Below, piece after piece: positions 42,012 to 51,393 of a DNA stretch of 64,000 nt (positions within the stretch are counted from its first letter, which is position 1; each line of letters starts with the position of its first letter). Origin of the DNA: DASUFZ01 sp035541475 (GTDB lineage: Bacteria; Myxococcota_A; UBA9160; SMWR01). Under the pieces are notes generated by a model. The model did no database searches and was not told the DNA's origin. It saw nothing but the letters and a program-made list of their open reading frames with translations. A program made the translations under genes and the position numbers. The stretch spans positions 1 to 64,000 of the forward strand of contig DATKND010000119.1 in assembly GCA_035541475.1 (NCBI GenBank), written 5' to 3'.

Positions 42012-44720
42012 ATGGCGGAGGCCGGGTCCGTCCATCGCGCGAGTGTGGTGCTGCGTGCCGCGTTCGTGTGTCTGTTGTTATCGGTCGGCCTGACGCTTTC
42101 TGGCGTCGCCGCCGATGCACAGACTTCGCCGTCGGGCGATGCCGCCCCCGCGACGGACGAGAAGAAGCCCGCCGCGCCCGAGCAGCCCGCTACGCCGTCC
42201 GACCAGGGCACCGCTCCCGAAGAAGGAGACGAGGGACTCGAGCCGAAGACCGGCGCCGCGGCCGCGCCGCCCGAGGGCGTCGAAGAGATCACCGTGATCG
42301 GCGAGGCGCTCGAGACGAGCACGCAGCAGGAGGCCGAGGCGATCACGACGTTCGACCAGGCGCAGCTCGACACGCTCGGCATCTCCGACGTCGACACGCT
42401 CGCGCTGAACACCCCGTCGCTGCACGTGGGCCAGGTCGGCACGCAGGCGGCCATCACGCTTCGCGGTGTCGGACTCCAGAACCTGACCTCGATCGGAGAA
42501 ACGGGCGTCGGCTTCCAGGTGGACGGCGTCCACCTGGCGCGGCCGGCCGCCGCGAACGCCGCCTTCTTCGACGTCGAGCGAGTGGATGTGTTACGCGGCC
42601 CACAGGGAACCAACGGCGGGCGCAACCTGGACGGCGGAAGGATCGCAGTCTGGTCGGCCAAGCCGACCGACCAGCTCGAGGCGAAGGGCGACGTGACCTA
42701 CGGCAACTACGACGACATCGAGACCCGCGCCGTCCTCAACGTCCCGATCTGGGGCGACGCATTGATGAGCCGCGTGAGCGCGATCTTCGCGCGCCGGCGC
42801 GGCTACCAGGACAACGACATGTACGCCGTCTCCAACAAGGACACCGGCGACGCCAAGGACTACTCGGGGCGCCTCCAGCTCCGATCGCTGCTCTTCGACG
42901 ACTCGCTGGAGCTGCGAGGCATCGCGACGCACGGCGAGCAGGCAGGTCGCGGCCCGGACCTCAAGCTGATCGGACCGGCTCCGGACTCGCTCCAGTCGAC
43001 CATCGACCTCTACTCGAACCTCTGGCAGCGGCCGTATCCGACCCCGACGAGCCCCCCGCTCCACAGCGAGCCCTTCACGCAGTCGAAGTTCTTCCCCAAG
43101 GACTGTCCCCCTCAAACCGAGCCGTTCGTGCCGCAGGACGTGTGCACGCCCAAGGATCCGCGCGACACCTTCCTCGACTTCGTGTCGGATCGGAACAACC
43201 ATCAAAACGGGCTCACGGGTCTCGGGACCTGGGACCTGCCGCTCTTCCAGGACACGCCCTTCTCCGACCTGCGCCTGGGACTGATCAGCTCGTGGCAGCA
43301 GACCGGGGAAGACTGGGTGTACGACTTCGACGGCACCAACGTGCCCGCGGAGATCCTCGACCTGTCGCGCAACGCGCACCAGTACTCGATGGAGGCATAC
43401 ATCGAGCGTCCGGACGTCGGGCGCTGGGACTTCCGCAGCGGCGTGTATTGGCTCGACGAGTCGATCGCCACGCAGGTCTGCTTCGACATCAACGGACCCG
43501 CGGCCTCGCCGGGCATCAGCGACTTCAAGTACAAGGGCCAGATCGGAACGAGGAGCATCGCCGGCTACGGACAGGCGGGTTTCCGCCTGACCGAGAACCT
43601 GCGCGCCTCCGGCGGGATCCGCTACTCGTTCGACGAGAAGAGCAACGACGAGCAGTTCTGGAACATCAGCGCCGCCAACGCGTTCGATCCGAGAACCGTT
43701 CCGAGAGGTTGCGGATACCAGACCATGGCCCTCGTCGGCGAGGCTCCCATCATCCAGCCAGCGGAGGCGCCTCAGAAGAAGTGGCAGAACTTCGACGGCC
43801 TGACTCCCATGGGGCAGCTCGACTGGCAGGTGACGGATACGAGCACGCTCAGCCTCAACGTCACGAGGGGCTTCAAGTCCGGCGGCTTCCCGACTGTGGT
43901 GTCGCCCGACCTCCGGTCGCTGGACAAGCCCTACCAGTCCGAATACACCTGGAACTACCAGCTGACCTCGAAGAACCAGCTCTTCGACGGTCGCCTGCGC
44001 ATCAACACGACCGGATTCTGGACCGAGTACGATCCATTCCAGGTGTGCCAGTTCGACGGCCCGGCCTATCTCTGCGACTCGAACGGCTCCGCCACGATCC
44101 GCGGGGTCGAGTTCGAGTATGTCGCGACTCCGTTCGAAGGCCTCCAGGTGAACGGCTTCTTCAACTATCTCGATTCGCGCATCAACAACATGCAGGTGAT
44201 CGACCCTACGATCAAAGGCTGCACGAACCCGAACGGCTGCAACGTCCAGAGTCCGCCCGCAACCGCGCCCTCGACGCAGACTCCCGTGGATGTGTCCGGC
44301 CAGCACCTTACGAACGCGCCGGAGTGGGCGGGCTCGTTCGGTATCCAGTACGAGTTCGACTTCGGCCGTTGGGGCTACTTCACGCCGCGCTTCGCGACGC
44401 AGTTCCAGGGTCTCACCTACTATCGCGTGTTCAATGCCTACCACGGATTGCCGAAGAACCCGAACCTCTTATACCTGACGGACGACAAGCAGGACCCCTT
44501 CATCAAGTACGATGCCAAGATCATGTGGCGCAGCGAGGACGAGCGTTTCACGGCCGAAGTGTTCGGCGTGAACCTCTCGGACAAGGACGTGCTCAACAAC
44601 GTGGTGGTCGGATCTGCGTTGTCGGGTGGCCAGGCCTTCGGGCAGTACCAGCCGCCGCGTACCTACGGCATCAAGTTCGGGATCAACTACATCTCCGACT
44701 TGCTCCCGAACTGGTTCTAG
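42012..44720 (+). CDS. TonB-dependent outer-membrane receptor
   Basis: 902 residues. Signal peptide ends near GVAADAQT. An unusual Ala/Pro/Glu-rich linker (45-95) precedes a TonB-box-like EEITVIGEALETS. The plug domain contains ITLRGVGLQNLTSIGETGVG and VERVDVLRGPQGTNGGRNLD. The 22-strand barrel ends with YGIKFGINYISDLLPNWF, a C-terminal Phe as required for BAM insertion. Ligand unknown; several Cys pairs (CPPQTEPFVPQDVC, CTNPNGC) suggest disulfide-bonded loops. Plausible partner of the TonB operon at 14.8-20.5 kb. Confidence 0.93.
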   Translation: MAEAGSVHRASVVLRAAFVCLLLSVGLTLSGVAADAQTSPSGDAAPATDEKKPAAPEQPATPSDQGTAPEEGDEGLEPKTGAAAAPPEGVEEITVIGEALETSTQQEAEAITTFDQAQLDTLGISDVDTLALNTPSLHVGQVGTQAAITLRGVGLQNLTSIGETGVGFQVDGVHLARPAAANAAFFDVERVDVLRGPQGTNGGRNLDGGRIAVWSAKPTDQLEAKGDVTYGNYDDIETRAVLNVPIWGDALMSRVSAIFARRRGYQDNDMYAVSNKDTGDAKDYSGRLQLRSLLFDDSLELRGIATHGEQAGRGPDLKLIGPAPDSLQSTIDLYSNLWQRPYPTPTSPPLHSEPFTQSKFFPKDCPPQTEPFVPQDVCTPKDPRDTFLDFVSDRNNHQNGLTGLGTWDLPLFQDTPFSDLRLGLISSWQQTGEDWVYDFDGTNVPAEILDLSRNAHQYSMEAYIERPDVGRWDFRSGVYWLDESIATQVCFDINGPAASPGISDFKYKGQIGTRSIAGYGQAGFRLTENLRASGGIRYSFDEKSNDEQFWNISAANAFDPRTVPRGCGYQTMALVGEAPIIQPAEAPQKKWQNFDGLTPMGQLDWQVTDTSTLSLNVTRGFKSGGFPTVVSPDLRSLDKPYQSEYTWNYQLTSKNQLFDGRLRINTTGFWTEYDPFQVCQFDGPAYLCDSNGSATIRGVEFEYVATPFEGLQVNGFFNYLDSRINNMQVIDPTIKGCTNPNGCNVQSPPATAPSTQTPVDVSGQHLTNAPEWAGSFGIQYEFDFGRWGYFTPRFATQFQGLTYYRVFNAYHGLPKNPNLLYLTDDKQDPFIKYDAKIMWRSEDERFTAEVFGVNLSDKDVLNNVVVGSALSGGQAFGQYQPPRTYGIKFGINYISDLLPNWF

Positions 44721-44936
44721 ACCGTTTCGCCTGTGGCTGCTTGCCGGAGCAGCCTGCTCCATGGTGCGAAATCCACCAGCTGCGCGCAGGTCGGAGGAAC
44801 GGCTCAAGCCCGCGTGATTCCATCTGAATCACTCGTTCGCTCGCGCGGCACGGCGATTGCTGAGGCGTCCACGGGCGCGGCGCCCAGGTCGGGCGCGGCG
44901 CCTCCGATCACCGGATGTTGAAGATGGAGAGAGTCC
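44721..44936. other. Intergenic region between receptor and exported protein
   Basis: 216 bp with no gene. It holds a 15-bp palindrome GGAGCAG-C-CTGCTCC (44746-44760), 25 nt after the receptor stop, possibly a terminator. GATTC-CATCT-GAATC lies at 44816-44830. The tandem 13-bp direct repeat just before the next gene is listed separately. Confidence 0.5.
44872..44902 (+). repeat. Tandem 13-bp direct repeat upstream of exported protein gene
   Basis: CGGGCGCGGCGCC occurs at 44872-44884 and again at 44890-44902, period 18 bp, 34 nt before the ATG at 44937. It could be a regulator binding site or a leader structure; each unit is itself partly self-complementary (GGCGCC). Confidence 0.5.
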
Positions 44937-45971
44937 ATGAAGCTTCGAACCTGCCTGGCCGGCGCTGCGACGCTGCTCTTCGCGGTGCAGGGCATGGCTG
45001 TGATCAAGACCTACACGGCGGATGCTGACAACAGCACCCTGTTTCCGTCCGATCGCCGCGTCTACCGCGGCGACTGCGACCCCGGCGCCTCCACCCCGAA
45101 CCACGGCGACAATCAGCCGCTCGCCGGCGACCAGTGCGCGTGCAGCCCGGGCGTCAACTGCTCGTTCAGCCACGTGCCGGCGCCGAAGCTCTGCGTGGGC
45201 GGCAGCCGGGCCAACCTCGACTGCAACACGAACACCGACTGCCCCAGCAGCACTTGTGCCTTGGCGATAGGAGACGACGCGTGCGGCGGCTCCGAGGGCC
45301 GGCCGCACGGCGGTGCGTGCGACCCGGGCATCGCGTACCCGGCCGCGGGATCGTGCCCCCCGACGTTCCTCACGCACGGCTCGCCCCAGCCGCCCTGCAA
45401 CCTGACCTCGGGCGGTCACATCACGATCAACGACACGGGCAACGGCACGCCGACCCTCACCAGCATGCTCCTGATTGCTGAGTGGGACGACTTCGTCGGC
45501 GCTGCGACCGTCACCGGAATCCCCGGCGCGACGGCGGCGCTGCACGCCGAGAACACGATCACCGTCACCCCGAATCAGACGGGTACCGGCAGCACCAGCG
45601 GGACCATCAACTGGGGCACCATCGTTGGCTGGTCCCAGACGGGTCGCCTGTTCTGCCAGACCGGCTGCCCCTCCCCGGGCTGCGGTACCGCGTCGGCCTG
45701 CAAGCCCTTCGTCGGCTTCGAGGGCCTCGGGCCCCCGGCTCCGATCGAGCCTCCCCAGCAGTTCAACCTGGATCCGTGGGTGTTCACGGGTGACAAGTTC
45801 ACCTCGAAGGGGTTCGAGATCGTGAGCCTCGGCAGCGGTGCCGTCACTGCGAATACGCAGATCGGCGGCCGCCTGGTCGCGATCCCGGCGCTCCCGCTCG
45901 CCGCTCTCGGCGGGCTCGGCGCGGGCCTCGTGTACCTCGGCTCCCGAGCGCTCGGTCGCAAGAAGGACTGA
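44937..45971 (+). CDS. Cys-rich exported protein with C-terminal sorting-type tail
   Basis: 344 residues, GGAGAGAG before the ATG. Signal peptide MKLRTCLAGAATLLFAVQGM. The mature part has many Cys in patterns such as CVGGSRANLDCNTNTDC, and Ser/Thr/Asn-rich stretches with NxS/T sites (NDT, NLT, NQT). The C-terminus is IPALPLAALGG, a glycine-rich membrane helix, then SRALGRKKD: a tripartite tail like PEP-CTERM/IPTL-CTERM sorting signals. It is probably surface-anchored after processing and is a candidate substrate of the surrounding glycosyltransferases. No named family recognised. Confidence 0.75.
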   Translation: MKLRTCLAGAATLLFAVQGMAVIKTYTADADNSTLFPSDRRVYRGDCDPGASTPNHGDNQPLAGDQCACSPGVNCSFSHVPAPKLCVGGSRANLDCNTNTDCPSSTCALAIGDDACGGSEGRPHGGACDPGIAYPAAGSCPPTFLTHGSPQPPCNLTSGGHITINDTGNGTPTLTSMLLIAEWDDFVGAATVTGIPGATAALHAENTITVTPNQTGTGSTSGTINWGTIVGWSQTGRLFCQTGCPSPGCGTASACKPFVGFEGLGPPAPIEPPQQFNLDPWVFTGDKFTSKGFEIVSLGSGAVTANTQIGGRLVAIPALPLAALGGLGAGLVYLGSRALGRKKD

Positions 45972-46023
45972 GCCTTCGACACCTGTGAGCCGTGCCGTGA
46001 GGCGCGGCTCGAGATCCTGAAGA

Positions 46024-46056
46024 GAGGGGGCTGCTCCGAAAAGGGGCAGCCCCCTC
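46024..46056. terminator. Strong bidirectional terminator hairpin
   Basis: Arms GAGGGGGCTGC (46024-46034) and GCAGCCCCCTC (46046-46056) are perfect. They extend inward by three further pairs (one G-U) to a GAAAA loop. It lies between the convergent 3' ends of the exported protein and the TPR glycosyltransferase. Confidence 0.85.
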
Positions 46057-46058
46057 GA

Positions 46059-47951
46059 TCATTCCGACGCCGCGAGCATCCGCCGCGCCCGCTCGAGCCC
46101 CGCGCGCGCGGCCTCGTCGCCGGGCGACGAGGCGAGGACCGACTCGAAGCGACGTCGCGCTGCGTCGGCGTGGCCGCGCTCGAGCTCGATCTCGCCGATG
46201 CGGAGCTCGGCGCGCGGTCTCGCGAAGCCGCGGGCCAGCGCACGCTCGTGGAGCGCGATCGCCTCGGCGCGCAGCGAGTCGGCCTCGTCGCGCAGGCCGC
46301 GCGCCTCGAGCAGGCGCGCGAGCAGACGCCGCGGCTCGGGACTCTCGGGATCGATCCGCATCGCGTTGCGGTAGTGCGTCTCGGCCTCGTCGCCTCGCCG
46401 GGCGGCCTGGAGGAACTTGGCGAGCTGGACCTCGTGCGGCGCGCTCGGATCGATCTCCGCCACGCGCGCCGCGAGCCGCACGGCCTCGTCGACACGTCCG
46501 CGTGCGAGCTGCACGACGGCCATGTTGGCCTGCGCGCCGATGTCGTCCGGCGCAGTCGACAGCGCGCGCGCGAGCAGCGCCTCGGCCTCGTCCAGGTGTC
46601 CGTCGCCGACGAGCAGCGCCGCGAGTCCCGAGAGCCCGAAGGGCGCATCGGGCGCGACGGCGATGGCCTGCGCGAAGAGCGCGCGCGGATCGCTCCAGGT
46701 GCGCGCCTGCTGCCAGGCTCGCACGCCGAGCGCGCCGAGCCATGCGATCGCCAGTGCGGCGACGGCGTCGCGGCGCCAGGCGGCGCGCGCGCGCCAGGAC
46801 GCGGTCATCGCGTCGGTGCTCCAGGCGATCGCCAGGTAGAGGCCGGGGAACGCGAGCAGCGCATAGCGATCGGCGATCGCCTGGCGACCCACCTGCACGA
46901 GTCCGCTCATCGGGACGAGCACGCCGAGGAACCAGAGCCAGCCGATGAGCAGCCAGGGCCAGTGCCGCCGCGCTCGCCACGCCAGCGCCGTCGCTGCGAG
47001 CAGACCGAGGAGGGCCAGCGCCAAGACCGTCGGCGCGAGCGGCGTGCCGCCCGGGAGCGCCGGATGCGGATAGAAGAACGCGAAGCGGTCGGGCCAGACG
47101 AGCTTGCCGAGATAGCGGGCGTAGCCGACGACCGCGCTCGCGGCGCGGTCCCCGATGTCGATCCGCTCCCCGACGCGTAGCGGCGCCTGCTGCACGCGGA
47201 GAGTCACGAGGCAGGCGATCGCGGAGGGCGCGACGAACGGGAGCTTCTCGAGGGCCAGGAAGCGCGCGCTGCGCGGGGGCGACGGCGCGATCTCCGCCGC
47301 GACTCCCGGCACCGGCTCGTCGCGATCACCGGGACGCCAGCGCGCCAGCGGCCAGACGTCGAAGAGCAGCAGCACGAAGGGCCAGGTGACGAGCGTCGGC
47401 TTCGACAGGAGGCCCGCCAAGAAGAGCGCTAGCACGCCGAGATAGCTCGCCGCGCCGCCGCGTCGCGCGTAGTCGACGAAGGCCCACAGCGCGCCGAAGC
47501 CGAACACGGCGGCCAGCACGTCCTTTCGCTCGGCGATCCATGCGACGGACTCGACGTGGATCGGGTGGACCGCGAAGAGCGCCGCCGCGAAGGCGGATGC
47601 GCCGATCCGGCCGGTCGCGCCGCGGAGCGCGCCAAAGAGGAGGCAGGCCGAGAGCGCGTGGAGCAGCACGTTCGTCGCGTGGTGCCCGCCCGGAGACGGC
47701 CCGAACAACGTGACGTCGAGCATCAAGGAGAGCCAGGTCAGCGGGTGCCAGTTCGCCGCGTAGTGGCTGGTGAAGGCCCAGGCGACGCCGCGGAGCGACA
47801 GCCCCGCCTGCACGACCCCGTTGTCGCTCACGTAGAGCAGGTCGTCCGACTGCGCGGTGCCGAAGCGGAAGGTCTGGGCGTAGATGGCGAGCACGGCGGC
47901 GAGGAGTCCGACCGCGACCCACGGCGAGCGAGCGCTGCGGCCCCGTGCCAT
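46059..47951 (-). CDS. GT-C-type membrane glycosyltransferase with C-terminal TPR (TMTC-like)
   Basis: 630 residues. First loop QSDDLLYVSDNGVVQAGLSL, then YAANWHPLTWLSLMLDVTLF and AVHPIHVESVAWIAERKDVL, the classic conserved blocks of bacterial TMTC-like proteins. Helices run to about residue 415. TPRs follow (LARALSTAPDDIGAQANMAV and further repeats to 625). Best-conserved example of this architecture in the window. Single gene on its strand, bounded by a strong terminator and divergent from 48017. Confidence 0.87.
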   Translation of the reverse strand: MARGRSARSPWVAVGLLAAVLAIYAQTFRFGTAQSDDLLYVSDNGVVQAGLSLRGVAWAFTSHYAANWHPLTWLSLMLDVTLFGPSPGGHHATNVLLHALSACLLFGALRGATGRIGASAFAAALFAVHPIHVESVAWIAERKDVLAAVFGFGALWAFVDYARRGGAASYLGVLALFLAGLLSKPTLVTWPFVLLLFDVWPLARWRPGDRDEPVPGVAAEIAPSPPRSARFLALEKLPFVAPSAIACLVTLRVQQAPLRVGERIDIGDRAASAVVGYARYLGKLVWPDRFAFFYPHPALPGGTPLAPTVLALALLGLLAATALAWRARRHWPWLLIGWLWFLGVLVPMSGLVQVGRQAIADRYALLAFPGLYLAIAWSTDAMTASWRARAAWRRDAVAALAIAWLGALGVRAWQQARTWSDPRALFAQAIAVAPDAPFGLSGLAALLVGDGHLDEAEALLARALSTAPDDIGAQANMAVVQLARGRVDEAVRLAARVAEIDPSAPHEVQLAKFLQAARRGDEAETHYRNAMRIDPESPEPRRLLARLLEARGLRDEADSLRAEAIALHERALARGFARPRAELRIGEIELERGHADAARRRFESVLASSPGDEAARAGLERARRMLAASE

Positions 47952-48016
47952 GCGCCGCGTAGCCTAACGCGCAGACGGCGAGCTTCGTCACGAGGCGCGG
48001 TAGCATCGACCCGCGA

Positions 48017-49585
48017 ATGCGGCTCTCGCGCGCACTGCTCTGGCTGCTGCTCGCCGCCTACTGCGCGTGGGGTCTCGTCTACATCCAGCGCACCAGCTTC
48101 GTGGTGGACGGCGTCCGCGTCTACAGCCTGTGGGACGACGCGATGATCTCGATGCGCTACGCGCGCAACTTCGCGGACGGCCGCGGGCTCACCTGGAACG
48201 GCGACTCCGAGCGCGTGCAGGGGTTCACGGATCCGGCGCCGACGCTCGCGATGGCGCTGCTGCACCGGATGCCGCTGCCCCCGACGAAGATCGCGGCCGT
48301 CTATCAGCTGGCGATGCTCGTGCTGCTCCTCGCGATCCTCGCCCTGGTGTACCGGCTGGCCGGACTCTGGTTCGGCGCCGACACACCCGTCCCGATCGCC
48401 GCGACGGCGCTGTGCGCGGCCGGCGGCCCGCTCGCGGTCTGGGGGCTGCAAGGATCGGACGCGGCGCCCCAGACGCTAGTGGTGCTGGCCGCGCTCGCCG
48501 CGATCGCGTCGCGAGACCGCCGCGGCGAAAATTGGCCGCCGGGCGCCTTCACCCTGCTCGCCCTCGGCATCTGGATCCGGCCCGACACGACAGTGGATCT
48601 CCTCGCCGTGCTCGTGGCAGCGCTCTGGCTCGCGCCGAACCGCGCTCGCTGCGCCGGACAGGCGCTCGTCGGGCTCTGCGTCGCGTGGGCCGCCCTGCTG
48701 GCGCTCGGGCTCGGCTACTACGGCGATCCGCTGCCGAACACCTGGTACCTGAAGGCGACGGGATCGCCGCGCATGCTGGTCTGGGCAAATGGCCTGCTCC
48801 AGCTCCGCGAGCTGCTCGCGTCGATCTGGCCGGCGGTAGCCGTCTGCGCGCTCGGCTCCATCGCCTGGTTGCGTCGCGAGCGGTGGCTGTGGCTCCTCGC
48901 GTGCGTGATCGGCGCGCGGGTTGCGTACCACGTGCAGGTCGGCGGAGACTGGCTGCCCGAGGAGACGAGCCGCTACCTCGTGCCGCTGCTTCCGCTCATA
49001 TCGCTCCTCTATGCGGGCGTCGCCTGGCGCGCGACCGTCTCGCTCTCCGCGCGCGTGCCGCCGGTCGTTGCGGCCTCCGCGTTCGCCCTCGCGCTGCTCC
49101 TCGGCGGCGCGAAGCTCGCGCCGGAGGGTCCGCAGGTCGAGTGGCTCTCGGCGTCAGCGCCGACCTTGCTGCGCGACTACAACGAGCGCCTCTACCGCTA
49201 CGGCATCTACCTGCGCGACCACACCGACGCCGACACCACGGTCGCGCTCCACTGGGCGGGGGTCACCGCCTACTTCGCGGATCGGCCCGCGATCGACGTG
49301 CTCGGGCGCTCCGATCGCCACATCGCGCACATGGAGGTGCAGGGCTTCGCGCCCGGCCACTCGAAGTGGGACTGGGACTACGTCGTCTACGAGCGGCGCC
49401 CGGACGTGATCCTCGGCGCGGACCGCGGGCTCGAGAGCCACCCGGGCTTCCTCGCACGCTACGTGCCCGCGCGCGCCGAGGGCGTGCTGACCTTCTACCT
49501 GCGCGACGACTCGCGCGCGAAGGTGCGCGATCCCGCGCTCGTCGTTCCGGATCCGGCGGCACGGCGCAACGATTCCGCGCGGTAG
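48017..49585 (+). CDS. GT-C-type membrane glycosyltransferase, AftB-like layout
   Basis: 522 residues. First loop SLWDDAMISMRYARNFADGR, then GLTWNGDSERVQGFTDPAPT, a pattern like mycobacterial AftB arabinofuranosyltransferases (DDAFIS...NGxxVEGYT). Nine or ten helices to about residue 370. A soluble C-terminal domain (ALHWAGVTAYFADRPAIDVL) ends in YLRDDSR. It would use a decaprenyl-phosphate-type pentose or hexose donor. First gene of a four-gene plus-strand operon. Confidence 0.83.
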   Translation: MRLSRALLWLLLAAYCAWGLVYIQRTSFVVDGVRVYSLWDDAMISMRYARNFADGRGLTWNGDSERVQGFTDPAPTLAMALLHRMPLPPTKIAAVYQLAMLVLLLAILALVYRLAGLWFGADTPVPIAATALCAAGGPLAVWGLQGSDAAPQTLVVLAALAAIASRDRRGENWPPGAFTLLALGIWIRPDTTVDLLAVLVAALWLAPNRARCAGQALVGLCVAWAALLALGLGYYGDPLPNTWYLKATGSPRMLVWANGLLQLRELLASIWPAVAVCALGSIAWLRRERWLWLLACVIGARVAYHVQVGGDWLPEETSRYLVPLLPLISLLYAGVAWRATVSLSARVPPVVAASAFALALLLGGAKLAPEGPQVEWLSASAPTLLRDYNERLYRYGIYLRDHTDADTTVALHWAGVTAYFADRPAIDVLGRSDRHIAHMEVQGFAPGHSKWDWDYVVYERRPDVILGADRGLESHPGFLARYVPARAEGVLTFYLRDDSRAKVRDPALVVPDPAARRNDSAR

Positions 49586-49597
49586 CATCGCGCGCGC

Positions 49598-50026
49598 ATG
49601 CAGCCGCTCGAGCGCCGCGGGTCTCACGAGATCGCAGCCTGGCTGCTGCTCGCCGCGATCGCCGCGCTGGCGTGGCGGTCCACGGGCGACCTGCGCGCGC
49701 TGGTGCGCGACACCGCGGCGACGCGCGGCGCGCTCCGCAGCGACGCCGACTTCTACGCCGCGCCGCCGGTCCTCGGCGACGAGATCGCGATCCTGCGCCA
49801 CGTCGAGCGCGAGCTCGCGCCGGGTACACCCATCTCCGTCGAGGGCCGAGGGGCGTACGAGGAGCGGCGTCAGCGCTTCTGGCTGGCGCTGCTGCCGGAG
49901 CACCCGATCGCGGCGGGCGCCGACTGGCGGATCTGCCCGGCCCCTTGCGGCGGCCCGGGCGACACGCTCGTGGTTCAGGGCCGCGAGTTCGTGCTGCTGC
50001 GGCGTTCGACGGCCGAGACCCCATGA
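49598..50026 (+). CDS. Small single-pass membrane protein of unknown function
   Basis: 142 residues. One N-terminal helix (IAAWLLLAAIAALAWRST) followed by about 110 periplasmic residues containing RHVERELAPGTPISVEGRG and a Cys pair in ICPAPCGG. The soluble part looks like the C-terminal tail domain of GT-C enzymes (water/velocity-type ILRHVERELAPG block), as if a detached accessory module. Lies 12 nt after the AftB-like gene; its stop overlaps the next ATG (ATGA). Confidence 0.7.
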   Translation: MQPLERRGSHEIAAWLLLAAIAALAWRSTGDLRALVRDTAATRGALRSDADFYAAPPVLGDEIAILRHVERELAPGTPISVEGRGAYEERRQRFWLALLPEHPIAAGADWRICPAPCGGPGDTLVVQGREFVLLRRSTAETP

Positions 50027-51393
50027 GCGTCGCGCTCGCATGCGCCGCGTGGCTCGCGCTCGGGCTCCCGTGCGCGGCGGTCTTCTGGCGCCGCGGGCGG
50101 CGCGAGCTCGGTGTCGCGCTGGTGCCCTTCGCGGGCGCGCTCGCGCTGACGCTTCCGCTCGCGCTCTCGCCCTGGCTCGGAGGATCGATCTCACACTGGC
50201 CGCTTCGCGCGGCGATCGCCGCGCTCGCGCTCGCGCCCTGCGCGCAGGCGTTGCTGCGCGGAGCGCCCGGGCGCGTGGAGACTGCCGACACGAGAGGCGG
50301 AGCGCTCGCGTTCGCCCTCCTCGCGGCCGTGTCGCTGGGGCTGGTCCTCGCCGGACGCGCGCTCGACGCGGAAGGCTGGCCCGGCTACGGCTGGGACGGC
50401 CTCTCGATCTGGCTCGTGCGCGCGAAGGTGCTCGCGCGCAGCGCCGAGCTGCCCGCCGCGCTCTTTCGCGAGCGCCAGCTCGTGCAGGGACACTGGGACT
50501 ACCCGCTGCTGCTGCCGGCGCTGCTCGCCTGGTTCGCGCGCGTCGGCGGGCTCGAGCTGCGCGAGCTGGCGCTGGCGCTCGGCATCGTCGCGGCCTGCTT
50601 CGCACCGGCGCTGGCGCTGGGACTCCGCCGCGCGCTCCCTGCGCCGATCGCCGCTGCGCTCGCGGTCGCGCCCTTCGCCGTGCCCGGGCTCGTCGTCACG
50701 CACTTCGGTGCCTACGCCGACCCGCTGCTCGTCCTCGTGGCGCTCGCGGGCTTCGCCTGGTCGGCGGCCGGTGCGATCCGCCAGGACACCGCGCTCGTCG
50801 CAGCGGGCGCGCTCGCGCTGGCCTGCGCGGTCGCGACGAAGAACGAGGGAGCGCTCTGGCTGCTGGCCGCGACGACGGGCGCGATCGCGCTCGCGCGCGC
50901 GGCCGGCTCGAGCCTTGCCTCCGCACTCGCAACCGGCGCGCGCTGCGCGCTGCCCGGCGTCGTCGTGTTCGCCGCGTGGCGGGCGACCTGCGCGCGGCTC
51001 GGTGTCGCGGACACCTTGCCGGCGGAGCTCCGCTTCGATCTGCTCGGCGCGCGCGCCGGCGAGCTCTTCGCGGCGCTCCGTTCGTTCTTCGGCGAGCCGC
51101 AGCGCGCGATCGCGCTCGGCGCCTGCGCCGTCGCGACGCTCGCGCTCGCGGGCGGCGGCTTGCGCACGCGGGCCGCGCGCGCCGCCGCGCTGCTCGCCGC
51201 GCCGGCCGTCTATCTCGGCGGACTCTCTCTCGTGTACCTCGCGACGCCTCACGAGCTTGCCTGGCACCTCGTGACCTCGCTGCCGCGCACGCTCTTCGGC
51301 CTAGCGCCCGCCTGCCTCGCCGCGGCGCTGCTCGGGCCGACGCTCGCGCACGCGCGCTCCACCGAACCCGATTCCGCGAGGAGCCTCCCATGA
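50023..51393 (+). CDS. GT-C-type membrane glycosyltransferase
   Basis: 456 residues, about ten helices. The first large loop GYGWDGLSIWLVRAKVLARS followed by LVQGHWDYPLLLPALLAWFA matches a PMT-like group with W-D-x-x-x-x-W. FGAYADPLLVLVALAGFAWS corresponds to the second motif. Coupled to both neighbours by ATGA overlaps, so it should be made with the 142-residue protein and the cupin. Confidence 0.8.
   Translation: MSVALACAAWLALGLPCAAVFWRRGRRELGVALVPFAGALALTLPLALSPWLGGSISHWPLRAAIAALALAPCAQALLRGAPGRVETADTRGGALAFALLAAVSLGLVLAGRALDAEGWPGYGWDGLSIWLVRAKVLARSAELPAALFRERQLVQGHWDYPLLLPALLAWFARVGGLELRELALALGIVAACFAPALALGLRRALPAPIAAALAVAPFAVPGLVVTHFGAYADPLLVLVALAGFAWSAAGAIRQDTALVAAGALALACAVATKNEGALWLLAATTGAIALARAAGSSLASALATGARCALPGVVVFAAWRATCARLGVADTLPAELRFDLLGARAGELFAALRSFFGEPQRAIALGACAVATLALAGGGLRTRAARAAALLAAPAVYLGGLSLVYLATPHELAWHLVTSLPRTLFGLAPACLAAALLGPTLAHARSTEPDSARSLP

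Noticed and set aside
42012..44720. Receptor specificity (siderophore, B12, glycan)
   Set aside because: No neighbouring biosynthesis, ABC-transport or glycoside-hydrolase genes and no loop motif that I can read; left unassigned.
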